Shown: one piece after another, positions 9,102 to 18,327 of the stretch
How the letters are laid out: every line of letters begins with the position of its first letter
How positions within the stretch are numbered: position 1 is the stretch's first letter
Source: Chryseobacterium mulctrae
Lineage (GTDB): Bacteria > Bacteroidota > Bacteroidia > Flavobacteriales > Weeksellaceae
Reading direction: 5' to 3'
Assembly: GCF_006175945.1 (NCBI RefSeq)
Contig: NZ_VAJL01000001.1
Location: 3,791,001-3,855,000, forward strand
DNA: 64,000 nucleotides
Translations under genes and position numbers: made by a program
The notes under the pieces: model-generated
Seen by the model: the letters and a program-made list of their open reading frames with translations, nothing else
What the model was told of the DNA's origin: nothing
Database searches by the model: none

Positions 9102-9129
9102 AAAAGACTGATTTTGTCGGTCTTTTTTT
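9102..9129 (+). terminator. Rho-independent terminator
   Basis: A 10-bp stem (AAAAGACTGA / TCGGTCTTTT, one wobble) with loop TTTTG is followed by Ts, and separates the two T9SS paralogues. Confidence 0.8.
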
Positions 9130-9197
9130 ATTTTATTAATGAATGAAACTGAAAATCTGAACTTTATGAAATTGTATTAAAACTAATGTAATTAATT

Positions 9198-9234
9198 TTT
9201 GGTTAAATTTTAATCAAAAAAAATAGTATTTTTG
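9198..9234 (+). promoter_or_regulatory. Bacteroidota promoter for the second anchor-L/T9SS gene
   Basis: An exact TAnnTTTG element (TATTTTTG, 9227-9234) lies 16 bp before the ATG. The nearest TTTG upstream (9198-9201) is at 25 bp spacing, longer than usual, so the -33 call is weak. Confidence 0.5.
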
Positions 9235-9250
9235 TTAAAAATAGTTTAAA

Positions 9251-12200
9251 ATGTTAAATGGTAGATTACAATATTTGCTTCTTGTTTTGATGCTTCTTGG
9301 TAATTTCACTTTTTCCCAACAGAGAAAAATAAGTAAAAGTACTAGTAAGCCATCAAACCTCACAATGAAAGCAGGAGCATTTATTGATGTCAATACAGCA
9401 AATTATGCAGAATCATCTTACAGCATAACACAGTTGGTGAAAGATGTGCTTATTGCAGGAGGTTCTACATGCTCTACGGCAAATGTTTCCAATGTAGTAG
9501 TTTCTCCAAATCTGTTGGTAGGCGATCAAACCAGAAGTTGGGGATTTTTTAATAAAGGAACTACTAATTTTCCATTTGCAAAAGGTATTGTATTGACTAC
9601 AGGACAAGCCAGAAAAGCAGGAAATGCTTATCAATTAGGTGAATTAAGTGATGAGCTTCCAACCCAAGGCGACATTGATTTGGCAGCTGCATTAGGAATT
9701 TCTAATAATTTGTTAAAAGATGCTAGTTATATAGAGTTTGACTTCATTCCAACAGCAACAGAAGTTAAATTCAAATATCTATTTGCATCCGAAGAATATT
9801 TCGGTGACTATCCTTGTAATTATACGGACGGCTTTGCATTATTATTAAAGCCCAATACACCTGGCTCCACCTATACAAACTTAGCTGTTTTACCTGGTAG
9901 CGCAGGTGCTGTTAACGTCAAAAATATTCGTCCAGGAACACAATTTAATGGTTCTCCATTGATTTGTGGAGCTTTGAACGCTTCGTATTTTGGAGGTTAT
10001 AATACATCAAGTATAGAAACTAATTTTAGTGGTAGAACTATTCCATTGACAGCACAAGCAACAGTAGTTCCAGGACAATCATATCATTTTAAAATGGTTT
10101 TGGCAGATAATCAGGATTTTAGATATGATTCTGGGGTCTTCCTTGAAGCCGGTTCTTTCGATATTGGAGTGCAGATTTTAGGTGCAGGAGGAGTACAATT
10201 GCCCGCGTCAATTAATGTTTGTGATAATGCTCCACAGACTTTTACAGCATCTACTCAGGTTCCGAATGCTACTTATATTTGGTATTTAAATAACGGAGTT
10301 ATTCCTGGTGCAACCAGTGCTTCTTATACCGCGACACAACCTGGAGTTTATAAAGTTGAGGTTATGTTTCCGGGTAGCTCATGTCCAGGTTCAGCTACAG
10401 TAACGATTGTTGGAGGAACTTCTCCAACGGTTCAGAACGCAACATTGACGAGTTGTTACGAACCAGGAAATGTCAATTTTAACTTGACATCAGCTCAAGC
10501 AACGATTAGTACAACTCCGGGAGCTACTTTTTCATATTATGTAAATCAGTCTGATGCAAATGCCGGAAATACAAGTACGATAGCAACTCCAACTACTTTT
10601 TCAAGTGCAGGAAACCAAACTATTTACGTATTGGTGAAAAATGGTTTCTGTTCTAAAGTAGCGGAACTTCAATTGATAAAAGCTTCAGAGATTACAGCTA
10701 CTATTGCAACACCAGCAGCTTTAACATGCACCAATACTCAGGTAACACTTAACGCTTCGGCGTCAGTTTATCCGGCTGGTTCTACCTTTGCATGGACAAC
10801 CACCGGAGGTAATATTGTATCGGGAGCTAATACTTTAAATCCAGTAGTTAATTTAGCAGGAACGTATACTTTAACGATTACAAATACATATCAACCAGGA
10901 AGTGTTATTTGTACAGGTACAGCTAATGTGACGGTTTTAGGAGATAGCACTCCGCCAACTTCAACACTTACTGCAAGCAAAATTTTGATTTGTGCAGGTG
11001 AAACTGTAACACTTACTGCGGGAGGTGGTACTACTTATACCTGGACTGGGCTTACCGGGACGGGAAATACACAAACAGTAACTCCAGCTACAACCACAAC
11101 TTACACTGTTACTGCACAAGGAGCAAACGGATGTACTTCTACAACTCCTGCAACAATAACAATTGAAGTTTCACAACCAATAACTGTACAAAGTGCAACG
11201 CTTTTAAGATGTTATCAGCAAGGAAATATCACTTATGATTTAACATCTGCACAACCACAGATGACCACTGTAGGAACTGCAACTTTTGCTTATTATGTGC
11301 TTCAAGTAGATGCCAACGCAGGAAATGGGAATACGATTGCTGCTCCTACAACATTTCAAAGTGCAGGTAACCAAACGATTTATGTGTTAGTTAAAAACGG
11401 AGGTTGTAGCTATGTGGTAACCTTACAGTTATTGACAACAGCTGTTACCAATTTAACAATAGCTGCTCCGCAAACAATTACTTGTGCAGTTCCTCAGATT
11501 ACACTTAATGCAACTGCATCTACAGTTCCAGCAGGCTCAACAATTTTGTGGACAACTGCAGGTGGAAATATCGTTTCGGGAGCCAATACTTTAAACCCAG
11601 TGGTTAATGCAGGAGGAGCATATACGTTAACAGTGACTAATGTTACTCAACCAGGAAATTTAGCATGTACTTTTACGGCAACAGTAAACGTTGTTGAAGA
11701 TAAAGTTTTACCTGTAGTTACCTTAACATCTTCTTTTGCACAGATTTGCCCTGGTGAATCTGTAACGCTTACAGCTGCAGGTGGAGTAACATATACTTGG
11801 GCAAATTTAACAGGGAATGGAAATACACAAGTTGTTTCGCCAGCAACTACTACAACGTATTCTGTTACTGCCACAGGAGCAAATGGATGTGTTTCTGCAG
11901 CTCCGGCAACAATTACTATTATTGTAGGACCTCCAACAGCGTTTATAGCGGCTTCTAAAGGGAAAATTTGTGCAGGTGAATCTGTAACATTAACAGCTAG
12001 TGGTGGATTTACTTATAACTGGACAGGTCTTCCCGGAAATGGAAATACGCAAGTTGTAACTCCTACTGTTACTACAACATACGAAGTTTTTGCACTGGGT
12101 GGAAATGGTTGTGTATCAACTATACCAGCTAAAATTACCATTGAAGTTGTTCCGGCAATAGTTTCTACGTTAGCAGATGTATATGTTTGCGCCGGAGATC

Positions 12201-12850
12201 CAGCAACATTGGATGCAGGTGCGGGTCCAAATTATACTTACTTATGGAATACAGGTGCAACTACACAAACAATCACGACGAATGTTCCGGGATCTTATTC
12301 TGTAGAAATAAGCAATGGTACATGTTCTAGATTGTTTACTGCACAGATCATCAATCCTGATCTTCCTCAATTTACGAATGTAGTTTTCGATAAAGAAATG
12401 CTTACCATTACGGCTTCAAACCCTAGTGGTGGAGTTTTAGAATATTCTATTGATGGTGGTGTAAATTGGCAGACTTCAAACATATTTTACAACGTATTAA
12501 AAAATACGAGTTATACTTTAATGGTAAGAAAACAAGGTGCTAAATGTGGTAATTCTTTAGAGTTCTTTACTTTTGTTTTAAATAATGCTATTACTCCAAA
12601 TAATGATGGAGCCAATGATTATATTGATTTTAATGGAATTATCGGATATAAAAACTTTGCCGCTTCAATATTTGATAGATATGGTGCAGAATTATTTAAG
12701 GCAGATAAATCGAATACAAGATGGAATGGTTCTCTAAAAGGTATTAATTTACCAACAGGAACGTATTGGTATCGCGTACAATGGGAAAACCCAGCGAGTA
12801 AAAAATTAGAATTAAAATCCGGATGGATTCTTTTAAAGAATAGAGATTAA
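9251..12850 (+). CDS. Secreted choice-of-anchor L protein with T9SS type B tail (paralogue 2, internally duplicated)
   Basis: This 1199-residue paralogue of the preceding gene has the same signal peptide, anchor-L domain (about residues 35-300) and T9SS type B tail (AITPNNDGANDYIDF ... GTYWYRVQWENP). The middle is longer because a unit of about 250 residues is duplicated: residues 395-643 and 644-896 share the order ATLxxCYxxGN, DANAGN, GNQTIYVLVKNG, GGNIVSGANTLNPVVN and CxGExVTLTAxGG. A third partial Ig-like copy spans about 897-963. It is probably an extended surface adhesin exported by T9SS. Its own promoter and terminator make it monocistronic. Confidence 0.9.
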   Translation: MLNGRLQYLLLVLMLLGNFTFSQQRKISKSTSKPSNLTMKAGAFIDVNTANYAESSYSITQLVKDVLIAGGSTCSTANVSNVVVSPNLLVGDQTRSWGFFNKGTTNFPFAKGIVLTTGQARKAGNAYQLGELSDELPTQGDIDLAAALGISNNLLKDASYIEFDFIPTATEVKFKYLFASEEYFGDYPCNYTDGFALLLKPNTPGSTYTNLAVLPGSAGAVNVKNIRPGTQFNGSPLICGALNASYFGGYNTSSIETNFSGRTIPLTAQATVVPGQSYHFKMVLADNQDFRYDSGVFLEAGSFDIGVQILGAGGVQLPASINVCDNAPQTFTASTQVPNATYIWYLNNGVIPGATSASYTATQPGVYKVEVMFPGSSCPGSATVTIVGGTSPTVQNATLTSCYEPGNVNFNLTSAQATISTTPGATFSYYVNQSDANAGNTSTIATPTTFSSAGNQTIYVLVKNGFCSKVAELQLIKASEITATIATPAALTCTNTQVTLNASASVYPAGSTFAWTTTGGNIVSGANTLNPVVNLAGTYTLTITNTYQPGSVICTGTANVTVLGDSTPPTSTLTASKILICAGETVTLTAGGGTTYTWTGLTGTGNTQTVTPATTTTYTVTAQGANGCTSTTPATITIEVSQPITVQSATLLRCYQQGNITYDLTSAQPQMTTVGTATFAYYVLQVDANAGNGNTIAAPTTFQSAGNQTIYVLVKNGGCSYVVTLQLLTTAVTNLTIAAPQTITCAVPQITLNATASTVPAGSTILWTTAGGNIVSGANTLNPVVNAGGAYTLTVTNVTQPGNLACTFTATVNVVEDKVLPVVTLTSSFAQICPGESVTLTAAGGVTYTWANLTGNGNTQVVSPATTTTYSVTATGANGCVSAAPATITIIVGPPTAFIAASKGKICAGESVTLTASGGFTYNWTGLPGNGNTQVVTPTVTTTYEVFALGGNGCVSTIPAKITIEVVPAIVSTLADVYVCAGDPATLDAGAGPNYTYLWNTGATTQTITTNVPGSYSVEISNGTCSRLFTAQIINPDLPQFTNVVFDKEMLTITASNPSGGVLEYSIDGGVNWQTSNIFYNVLKNTSYTLMVRKQGAKCGNSLEFFTFVLNNAITPNNDGANDYIDFNGIIGYKNFAASIFDRYGAELFKADKSNTRWNGSLKGINLPTGTYWYRVQWENPASKKLELKSGWILLKNRD

Positions 12851-12863
12851 TCTTAAAAAAAAT

Positions 12864-12902
12864 ACAAACAAAGCCTTTCTTATTCGGAAAGGCTTTGTTT
12901 GT
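12864..12902 (+). terminator. Strong Rho-independent terminator
   Basis: A 16-bp perfect stem (ACAAACAAAGCCTTTC / GAAAGGCTTTGTTTGT) with a 7-nt loop follows the second T9SS gene. Confidence 0.9.
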
Positions 12903-13273
12903 TATAAAGTGGCAGTGTTTTGAAACAATTATAATTCATTTAATAAAGTATGAGAAAATGAATCAATGAAAAAAAAGATAATTTTTTTCCAAACTTTGCG
13001 AAGCAAATTTATTTGCCTTTGCCTTCTAAAAATGTAAAGTTTAAATATAAATCTTTGCGTCAAAAAAGTTTTTTTATGTTTAATGATTTTAAAATTCTTT
13101 CAATCATTTTCCAATTTCCAAATTGAGATTAATCAATAAGTTAAATATTCTTTTCAAAATAAAAATAAATCCCTGCAATTGTAAATAAACATCATTTAAT
13201 TTTAGTGATTGACAAAAAAAACTTATTTTAGTTATACCAAAAAAATGTCAAAAATATTAATATTAAAATATAA
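12903..13273. other. AT-rich intergenic region before the Clp-like gene
   Basis: About 370 bp without a convincing gene on either strand. A TTGACA at 13209-13214 with TATACC 17 bp later is possible promoter material, but it lacks the TAnnTTTG element. I see no repeat or RNA structure here. Confidence 0.4.
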
Positions 13274-15769
13274 ATGGGAGTACTTGTTACCAACGAGACA
13301 GTAAAGCAGCTGTTTCATATTGCACAGTCAATTGCCAGAGAAAATTACAACGCTACTTACAGCGGTCCGCATATTCTGCAGGCTTTAATGCATAAAGATA
13401 TCGGCTTAAATGAGTTTCTGAAAACCATAGATAAAGATCCAGGATATTTTTACGAATGGGCAGATGTCCGAATTGAAGATTATCCGAAAACTACCCATCT
13501 TCCGGCTGAAGTTGGTGAAGGAGAGTTTGTAGATCAGATTTTGGAAGAAGCAGATGATATTCGTTTGAAGCTGGGCTTAGATGAGATTACTCCGATTTGT
13601 ATTCTTACGGCGATTGTAAAACCGCAGGTTGCTTTTACATTACAACAATTGAAGTCACTTCCTTTAAGAGAGCATGAAATTTTCAATTTATACCGAAAAG
13701 ATACTCCTTTTGCAACTTCAGAAAACGGTGATATTTCTTCTTTGTTTGGAGGTTCTTCAGACTTTTCAGATTCTTCTTTTCCATCCATTAAAAGTTATTG
13801 CGTAGACCGAACTGCACAGGCGAGAAACGGCGACATAGAAAATATTATAGGTAGGGATAAAGAGCTTAGAATGTTGGTAGAAATTCTTTGCCGAAGAAGC
13901 AAACCCAATGTAATTATCGTAGGTGAACCGGGAGTTGGAAAAACGGCTTTGGTAGAAGGTTTTGCAACAGAAATCATCAAAGGAAATGTTCCCGAAATGC
14001 TTAAAAATGCTACATTGTTGGAACTCGATACGGGAGCTTTATTGGCAGGAACTTCTTATAAAGGTGAAATTGAAGACCGTCTGAAAAAAGTAATCAACGA
14101 ATGCAAAAAGATTGAAAAAGCAGTTTTATTTATTGATGAAATTCACACGCTTTTAGATCCAAAAGGGAGCATCGGAAATATCGGAAATATCCTTAAACCT
14201 GAATTGGCGAGAGGCGAAATTACCGTAATCGGAGCGACTACTCAGGAAGAATACAGAAAAATTATTGAACCCGAACAGGCTTTTAACCGTCGTTTTGAAG
14301 TGTTGACTGTACTTGAACCGGACGAAAAAACATGTGTGAAAATGATCGATGTTTTATTGGATGGTTATAAAAAACACCACGGAATTGAAGTTGAAAAAAC
14401 AGCAATTCCGGAATGTGTACGTTTGGCAAAACGTTATGCAAAAGGTAAAAAACTTCCCGATGCAGCGATTGACCTTTTAGACCGAACAATGGCGGCAATA
14501 AAAATGCTTGACGAACTTTCTGAAAAAGAATTGGAAAGCTGGAAAGAAATTTATGAAAATATTTTAAAAGAAGAATATTTTGATGATAAAGATAAAGCCG
14601 ACGAATTGATATGGAATTACAATTTATTGAGAGATAAAATAAGTCCGATTTTATGGGGATCTTTAAGTGAACAACCGCAAATCGATAATTCGATGCCGGT
14701 AGAATCAATTCAAAAAATAATAGAAGAAACCTATGCTGAACTTTTACAGCATGCGGCAAAAAAACGAGAAAAAGTTGACCGTCTTGAATTAGCGGCGGTA
14801 ATGGCAGCAAAAACCAATATTCCGATAGGTAAAATTCAGGCTCAGGAAAAAGAGAAATTGCTGAATATGGAAGGTCTTCTGATGAACAGAGTTGTTGGTC
14901 AGGATCACGCTTTGAAAATACTTTCAGATGCTATTGTTGAAAACCGAAGCGGTTTAAATAAACCGGGACAACCCATTGGATCATTCTTCCTTTTGGGACC
15001 AACCGGAACCGGAAAAACAGAATTGGCAAAATCGATGGCAGAATTGCTTTTCAACGATGAAAAAGCGATGGTGCGTTTTGATATGTCAGAATTTAAAGAA
15101 GAACATTCAGCAGCACTTTTATACGGCGCGCCTCCTGGTTACGTTGGCTACGAAGAAGGTGGAATGTTGGTGAATAAAATCAGACAACAACCTTATACTG
15201 TGGTTTTGTTTGATGAAATTGAAAAAGCGCATCACTCAGTTTTTGATGTGTTTTTACAGATCATGGACGAAGGAAAAGTGCATGATAAGCTTGGAAAAGA
15301 AGGCGATTTCAGTAATGCTTTAATCTTGTTTACTTCAAATATCGGAAGCGAAGAAATTGTAAAACAGTTTGAAGAAGGAAAAGTTCCCGAATCAAATTCA
15401 TTAATGCAGATTATGTCGAATTCCGGAAGATTCAGACCTGAATTTTTGGCGAGAATTACAGAAATTATTCCGTTTGCACCGATTACAGAATCTATTGCTG
15501 AAAGAATTTTTAATATTCAGTTGAAATCGCTTCATACTTCATTAACAAGATTAGGAATGAGTTTAAAAATTAGTGATGAAGCCGTGAAAAATTTAGCATT
15601 AAACGGATTCAGCAGTAAATACGGAGCCAGACAAATTTCAGGAGTGATCAGATCGCAATTGGCAAGACCGATTTCGAAAATGATTGTAAGAGAAGAAGTA
15701 AAATCCGGACAAAACCTTTCAGTAGACTGGAATGCCGAAGAAGAAAAAATAAGCTGGAAAGTAGATTGA
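13274..15769 (+). CDS. Double-AAA+ Clp/Hsp100 ATPase, TssH/ClpV-like
   Basis: This 831-residue protein has a divergent Clp N-domain (about 1-150) and a first AAA+ module with Walker A GEPGVGKT (from residue 217) and Walker B LFIDEIHTLL. The middle region is short, without a full ClpB M-domain. The second module has Walker A GPTGTGKTE (about 574), Walker B VLFDEIEKAH, a YVGYEEGG pore loop and SGRFRPEFLARITEIIPFAP. No ClpP-docking loop (IGF/L) is obvious. Length and short middle domain fit TssH/ClpV, which disassembles contracted type VI sheaths, including Bacteroidota subtype iii. No other T6SS gene is nearby, so a general disaggregase remains possible. Confidence 0.8.
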   Translation: MGVLVTNETVKQLFHIAQSIARENYNATYSGPHILQALMHKDIGLNEFLKTIDKDPGYFYEWADVRIEDYPKTTHLPAEVGEGEFVDQILEEADDIRLKLGLDEITPICILTAIVKPQVAFTLQQLKSLPLREHEIFNLYRKDTPFATSENGDISSLFGGSSDFSDSSFPSIKSYCVDRTAQARNGDIENIIGRDKELRMLVEILCRRSKPNVIIVGEPGVGKTALVEGFATEIIKGNVPEMLKNATLLELDTGALLAGTSYKGEIEDRLKKVINECKKIEKAVLFIDEIHTLLDPKGSIGNIGNILKPELARGEITVIGATTQEEYRKIIEPEQAFNRRFEVLTVLEPDEKTCVKMIDVLLDGYKKHHGIEVEKTAIPECVRLAKRYAKGKKLPDAAIDLLDRTMAAIKMLDELSEKELESWKEIYENILKEEYFDDKDKADELIWNYNLLRDKISPILWGSLSEQPQIDNSMPVESIQKIIEETYAELLQHAAKKREKVDRLELAAVMAAKTNIPIGKIQAQEKEKLLNMEGLLMNRVVGQDHALKILSDAIVENRSGLNKPGQPIGSFFLLGPTGTGKTELAKSMAELLFNDEKAMVRFDMSEFKEEHSAALLYGAPPGYVGYEEGGMLVNKIRQQPYTVVLFDEIEKAHHSVFDVFLQIMDEGKVHDKLGKEGDFSNALILFTSNIGSEEIVKQFEEGKVPESNSLMQIMSNSGRFRPEFLARITEIIPFAPITESIAERIFNIQLKSLHTSLTRLGMSLKISDEAVKNLALNGFSSKYGARQISGVIRSQLARPISKMIVREEVKSGQNLSVDWNAEEEKISWKVD

Positions 15770-15806
15770 TTTCAGAAGTCTGTATAAATTTTAATTTAAA
15801 ATAAAT

Positions 15807-15873
15807 TCTCTCGCAGATTTAGCTAATCAAGCTGATTTATTAAAATCTGCAAAATCTGTTTAATCTGCGAGAA
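15807..15873. repeat. TCTCGCAGATT palindromic intergenic repeat, copy 1
   Basis: The ends CTCGCAGATT (15810-15819) and AATCTGCGAG (15862-15871) are perfect inverted repeats. Between them are further GCTGATTT and AAAATCTGC words that can pair. A related element lies at 34178-34246. It looks like a REP-like dispersed element. The rest of the gap to 16067 is AT-rich with nothing recognisable. Confidence 0.65.
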
Positions 15874-16067
15874 TATTAAAGCTGTTGAGTTGTTGTCAAA
15901 TATTTAACATTAAGAAATTAAGAACTTCTTAATTATTTAATGTTTTAAAATAAAGAATAAACAATGTTTATTTAAGTGAAGAAAATTAAGAATATGAATT
16001 TTAAACAGGTTTTAGAAATAATAAAAAGATAGTTATGATTTTCAGACTATATTAGAAACACATAAAA

Positions 16068-16916
16068 ATGAAACCAAATTTCAAAAATATCATTTTAAGC
16101 GCTGCACTCCTTAGTTGTTCACATTTTGTGAATGCACAGTTTCTTGCAGCATCAGATACTTCTGAAAGCAGCGTGAGAAAATACAAGAATATTATAGAAG
16201 CCAACAAGGAAGTTGTTACTTTTATTGAATTTTCTATGGTTGAAAAAGGCTTACCAAAACATTTAAGAAATTTAGCTTTAATTGAATCCCACTTCAATCG
16301 AAACATCACTTCACACGCAGGAGCTGTAGGAGTTTGGCAGTTTATGACCGCTCACGCCAATCAGTACGGATTGACAGAAGATCGGAGAAACGATTTGTAC
16401 AGAAGTACAAAAACAGCCGCCGTTTCATTGAAAAACTTATACAAAAAATACAACAATTGGGTAACTGTTGTTGCTGCTTATAATTGTGGAGAAGGGAATA
16501 TTGCCAAAGCAATGCAGGCTGCCAATTCTACGCAGTATCATGTTTTTTCCAAATATTTACCTGCAGAAACGATTAATCATGTCAAGAAGTATCTCAATGC
16601 GTGTTATGCAACCGGTGAACTTCCTGCCGTTTTAGCCAATTATAATGATGCAAGAACGATATCCCTTCTGAATTCAAGGAAGACAGATTCTCAGGAAATT
16701 GCTTTATCGGAAACGGAAATTAATGCAGGATTTAATCTTACGGTTATTGCAAGTGAATTAAAAATTAAGATGGACGACCTTCTTTCATGGAACCCCGGAA
16801 TTAAAGATGAACTGGATTCGAAAGGAGAAAGTACTTTTTATCTTCCGACTGATTTGATGCCCGATTTTTTAATGAAAAAAAATGCAATTCTTTCGAAGTC
16901 GATACGTACGAAATAA
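16068..16916 (+). CDS. Lytic transglycosylase (MltD-like SLT domain) with LysM-like tail
   Basis: This 282-residue periplasmic enzyme has a Sec signal peptide ending near VNAQ. Its SLT domain contains the catalytic glutamate in LIESHFN (E73), GAVGVWQFM and AAYNCGEGNI, the classic family-1 motifs, followed by the YLPAETINHVKKY segment. The C-terminus (INAGFNLTVIASELKI to LLSWNPGI) resembles a single degenerate LysM peptidoglycan-binding repeat. It cleaves glycan strands non-hydrolytically to anhydromuramic ends. It follows the Clp-like gene by about 300 bp in the same direction. A cell-wall opening role for secretion is conceivable but unproven. Confidence 0.87.
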   Translation: MKPNFKNIILSAALLSCSHFVNAQFLAASDTSESSVRKYKNIIEANKEVVTFIEFSMVEKGLPKHLRNLALIESHFNRNITSHAGAVGVWQFMTAHANQYGLTEDRRNDLYRSTKTAAVSLKNLYKKYNNWVTVVAAYNCGEGNIAKAMQAANSTQYHVFSKYLPAETINHVKKYLNACYATGELPAVLANYNDARTISLLNSRKTDSQEIALSETEINAGFNLTVIASELKIKMDDLLSWNPGIKDELDSKGESTFYLPTDLMPDFLMKKNAILSKSIRTK

Positions 16917-16925
16917 TTGAAATAA

Positions 16926-16958
16926 AAAATCCGAAGAATAATACTTCGGATTTTGTTT
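16926..16958 (+). terminator. Bidirectional terminator
   Basis: An 11-bp stem (AAAATCCGAAG / CTTCGGATTTT) with a 7-nt loop lies between two convergent genes and has an A tract on one side and Ts on the other. Confidence 0.85.
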
Positions 16959-16966
16959 TATAGGAT

Positions 16967-18100
16967 TTAAACAGATTCTATTTCAATTTCTTTTGTTTCA
17001 TTATTCCGCTCTATAACGATTTTCATTTTCGAACCAAAAAATTTTCTTAGAAAAGAGTACATTTCACAATTGTTTTTTGGAGGTGTTTCACCATTGATAC
17101 TTATCAAAGTATCACCTAGAACCAAATTCTCGACTCTTGTAGAAAGTATTGTTATCATATTTTTTTCTTTCTCAACATTATAATTGACAGAAAATCCTAG
17201 ATTATGCAGAGCTGTATCATTAATACTTTCAGTATTCTGATTTACCTGTTTTATAAAAAGCTTGTGATTTTTTAAATCTAAATAGGAAATAAACTGTTTG
17301 CTAAAATCAAATCCCATATTATTAAAATCATTTTTTGATGTTTTAAAAACCTGATTTTTTACAGCGAGGTTTCCGACCTCTAATGGAGAATTGTAAACTT
17401 TGTAATGTATATCTTCATCATTATTAACGCCATGTATTCCAATACTACTTCCTTTACTTTTATAGGAAATGTGTTGTGTTGTTTTGATATAGTTCTCAAG
17501 CTTATAATTTGTAGTACTTAATCCTCCGTTGCTTCCGGTATCAAACTGGACATAACGTTTCTGTTTTTCTATTGTTATAGGAAGATATGGAGCTGAAGTT
17601 TTTTGAAGTTTAATTTTTGTAAAACCAATAAGATGATTTTCATTAAATGTTGAAAGAGTATGAAAGACAATTTTTTTACTGTCAGGATTAATTTCCACTA
17701 TATAGTTTTCCATTATATCTCGTCCAATAATTCCACTTATTTTTAAGTTCGTACAACTCATTTTTGAGAATGAACTTAAATCGGTATAAAGAACTTCTTG
17801 GTTAGTGTAGTTTTGATTTGAAAAATTAAAAGAAAAATTCACAGCATTGATTGATTTTCTTTCACTACCAATTCCTCCTATGTTCTCAATAGTTTTTGAA
17901 ACAGGAAGATTAGGGAAAACTTCTGAATTTATGCATGTCATAAATGCTCCGGTATCAAAAACAAATTGATGATTTTTCCCGTCTATCGAGACATGAATAA
18001 TAGGAAATCCGTCTATAATTTCAAATGGAATTGATAATTCCTGTGCCTGGTTTTTTGTAAAAGATAGAAATAGAATAAAGAATAAGAAAAGTTTGTACAT
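16967..18100 (-). CDS. Secreted retropepsin-like aspartic protease with PDZ domain
   Basis: This 377-residue exported protein has a signal peptide cut near QAQE. Two retropepsin-type catalytic motifs are present in tandem half-domains: FVFDTGA (D49) and VQFDTGS (D187). Each is followed by a flap-like strand, and an IIGRDIMENY segment closes the first half. The last 80 residues form a PDZ-like domain (LVLGDTLISINGE ...). A double-DTG arrangement lets one chain form the whole active site instead of a dimer. The substrate is unknown. The start codon directly precedes the signal peptide. Confidence 0.8.
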   Translation of the reverse strand: MYKLFLFFILFLSFTKNQAQELSIPFEIIDGFPIIHVSIDGKNHQFVFDTGAFMTCINSEVFPNLPVSKTIENIGGIGSERKSINAVNFSFNFSNQNYTNQEVLYTDLSSFSKMSCTNLKISGIIGRDIMENYIVEINPDSKKIVFHTLSTFNENHLIGFTKIKLQKTSAPYLPITIEKQKRYVQFDTGSNGGLSTTNYKLENYIKTTQHISYKSKGSSIGIHGVNNDEDIHYKVYNSPLEVGNLAVKNQVFKTSKNDFNNMGFDFSKQFISYLDLKNHKLFIKQVNQNTESINDTALHNLGFSVNYNVEKEKNMITILSTRVENLVLGDTLISINGETPPKNNCEMYSFLRKFFGSKMKIVIERNNETKEIEIESV

Positions 18101-18257
18101 AGTGGATTAAAAATATTTGATCTTAAAGTAAATTTGTGTTTTTCTTTGTGAAATTTATCTCTTTTTAAAGATATAAAAAAATGTCGAAAATGCTTTAAAT
18201 GCACAAAGAGTTTTAAATTCTAAATGTAATATAAATACCAATTCATCAAGCAAACTT

Positions 18258-18292
18258 AAAAGACCGAAACTCATCAAGTTCCGGTCTTTTTT
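18258..18292 (-). terminator. Hairpin terminator upstream of the aspartyl protease gene
   Basis: The arms AAAAGACCGAAAC and GTTCCGGTCTTTT form a 13-bp stem with one mismatch and have T runs in both orientations. It lies just after the minus-strand antiporter gene and probably ends its transcript. Confidence 0.7.
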
Positions 18293-18327
18293 TAAATATC
18301 AATATCTAAATTTATGAAAATTATTTT

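Noticed and set aside
14283..14810. 175-codon minus-strand ORF inside the Clp-like gene
   Set aside because: It is antisense to a conserved AAA+ domain, with leucine/phenylalanine-rich shadow composition typical of the opposite strand.
13274..16916. A full type VI secretion locus
   Set aside because: Only the TssH-like ATPase is suggestive; no sheath, tube, baseplate or membrane-complex genes are present in the window.
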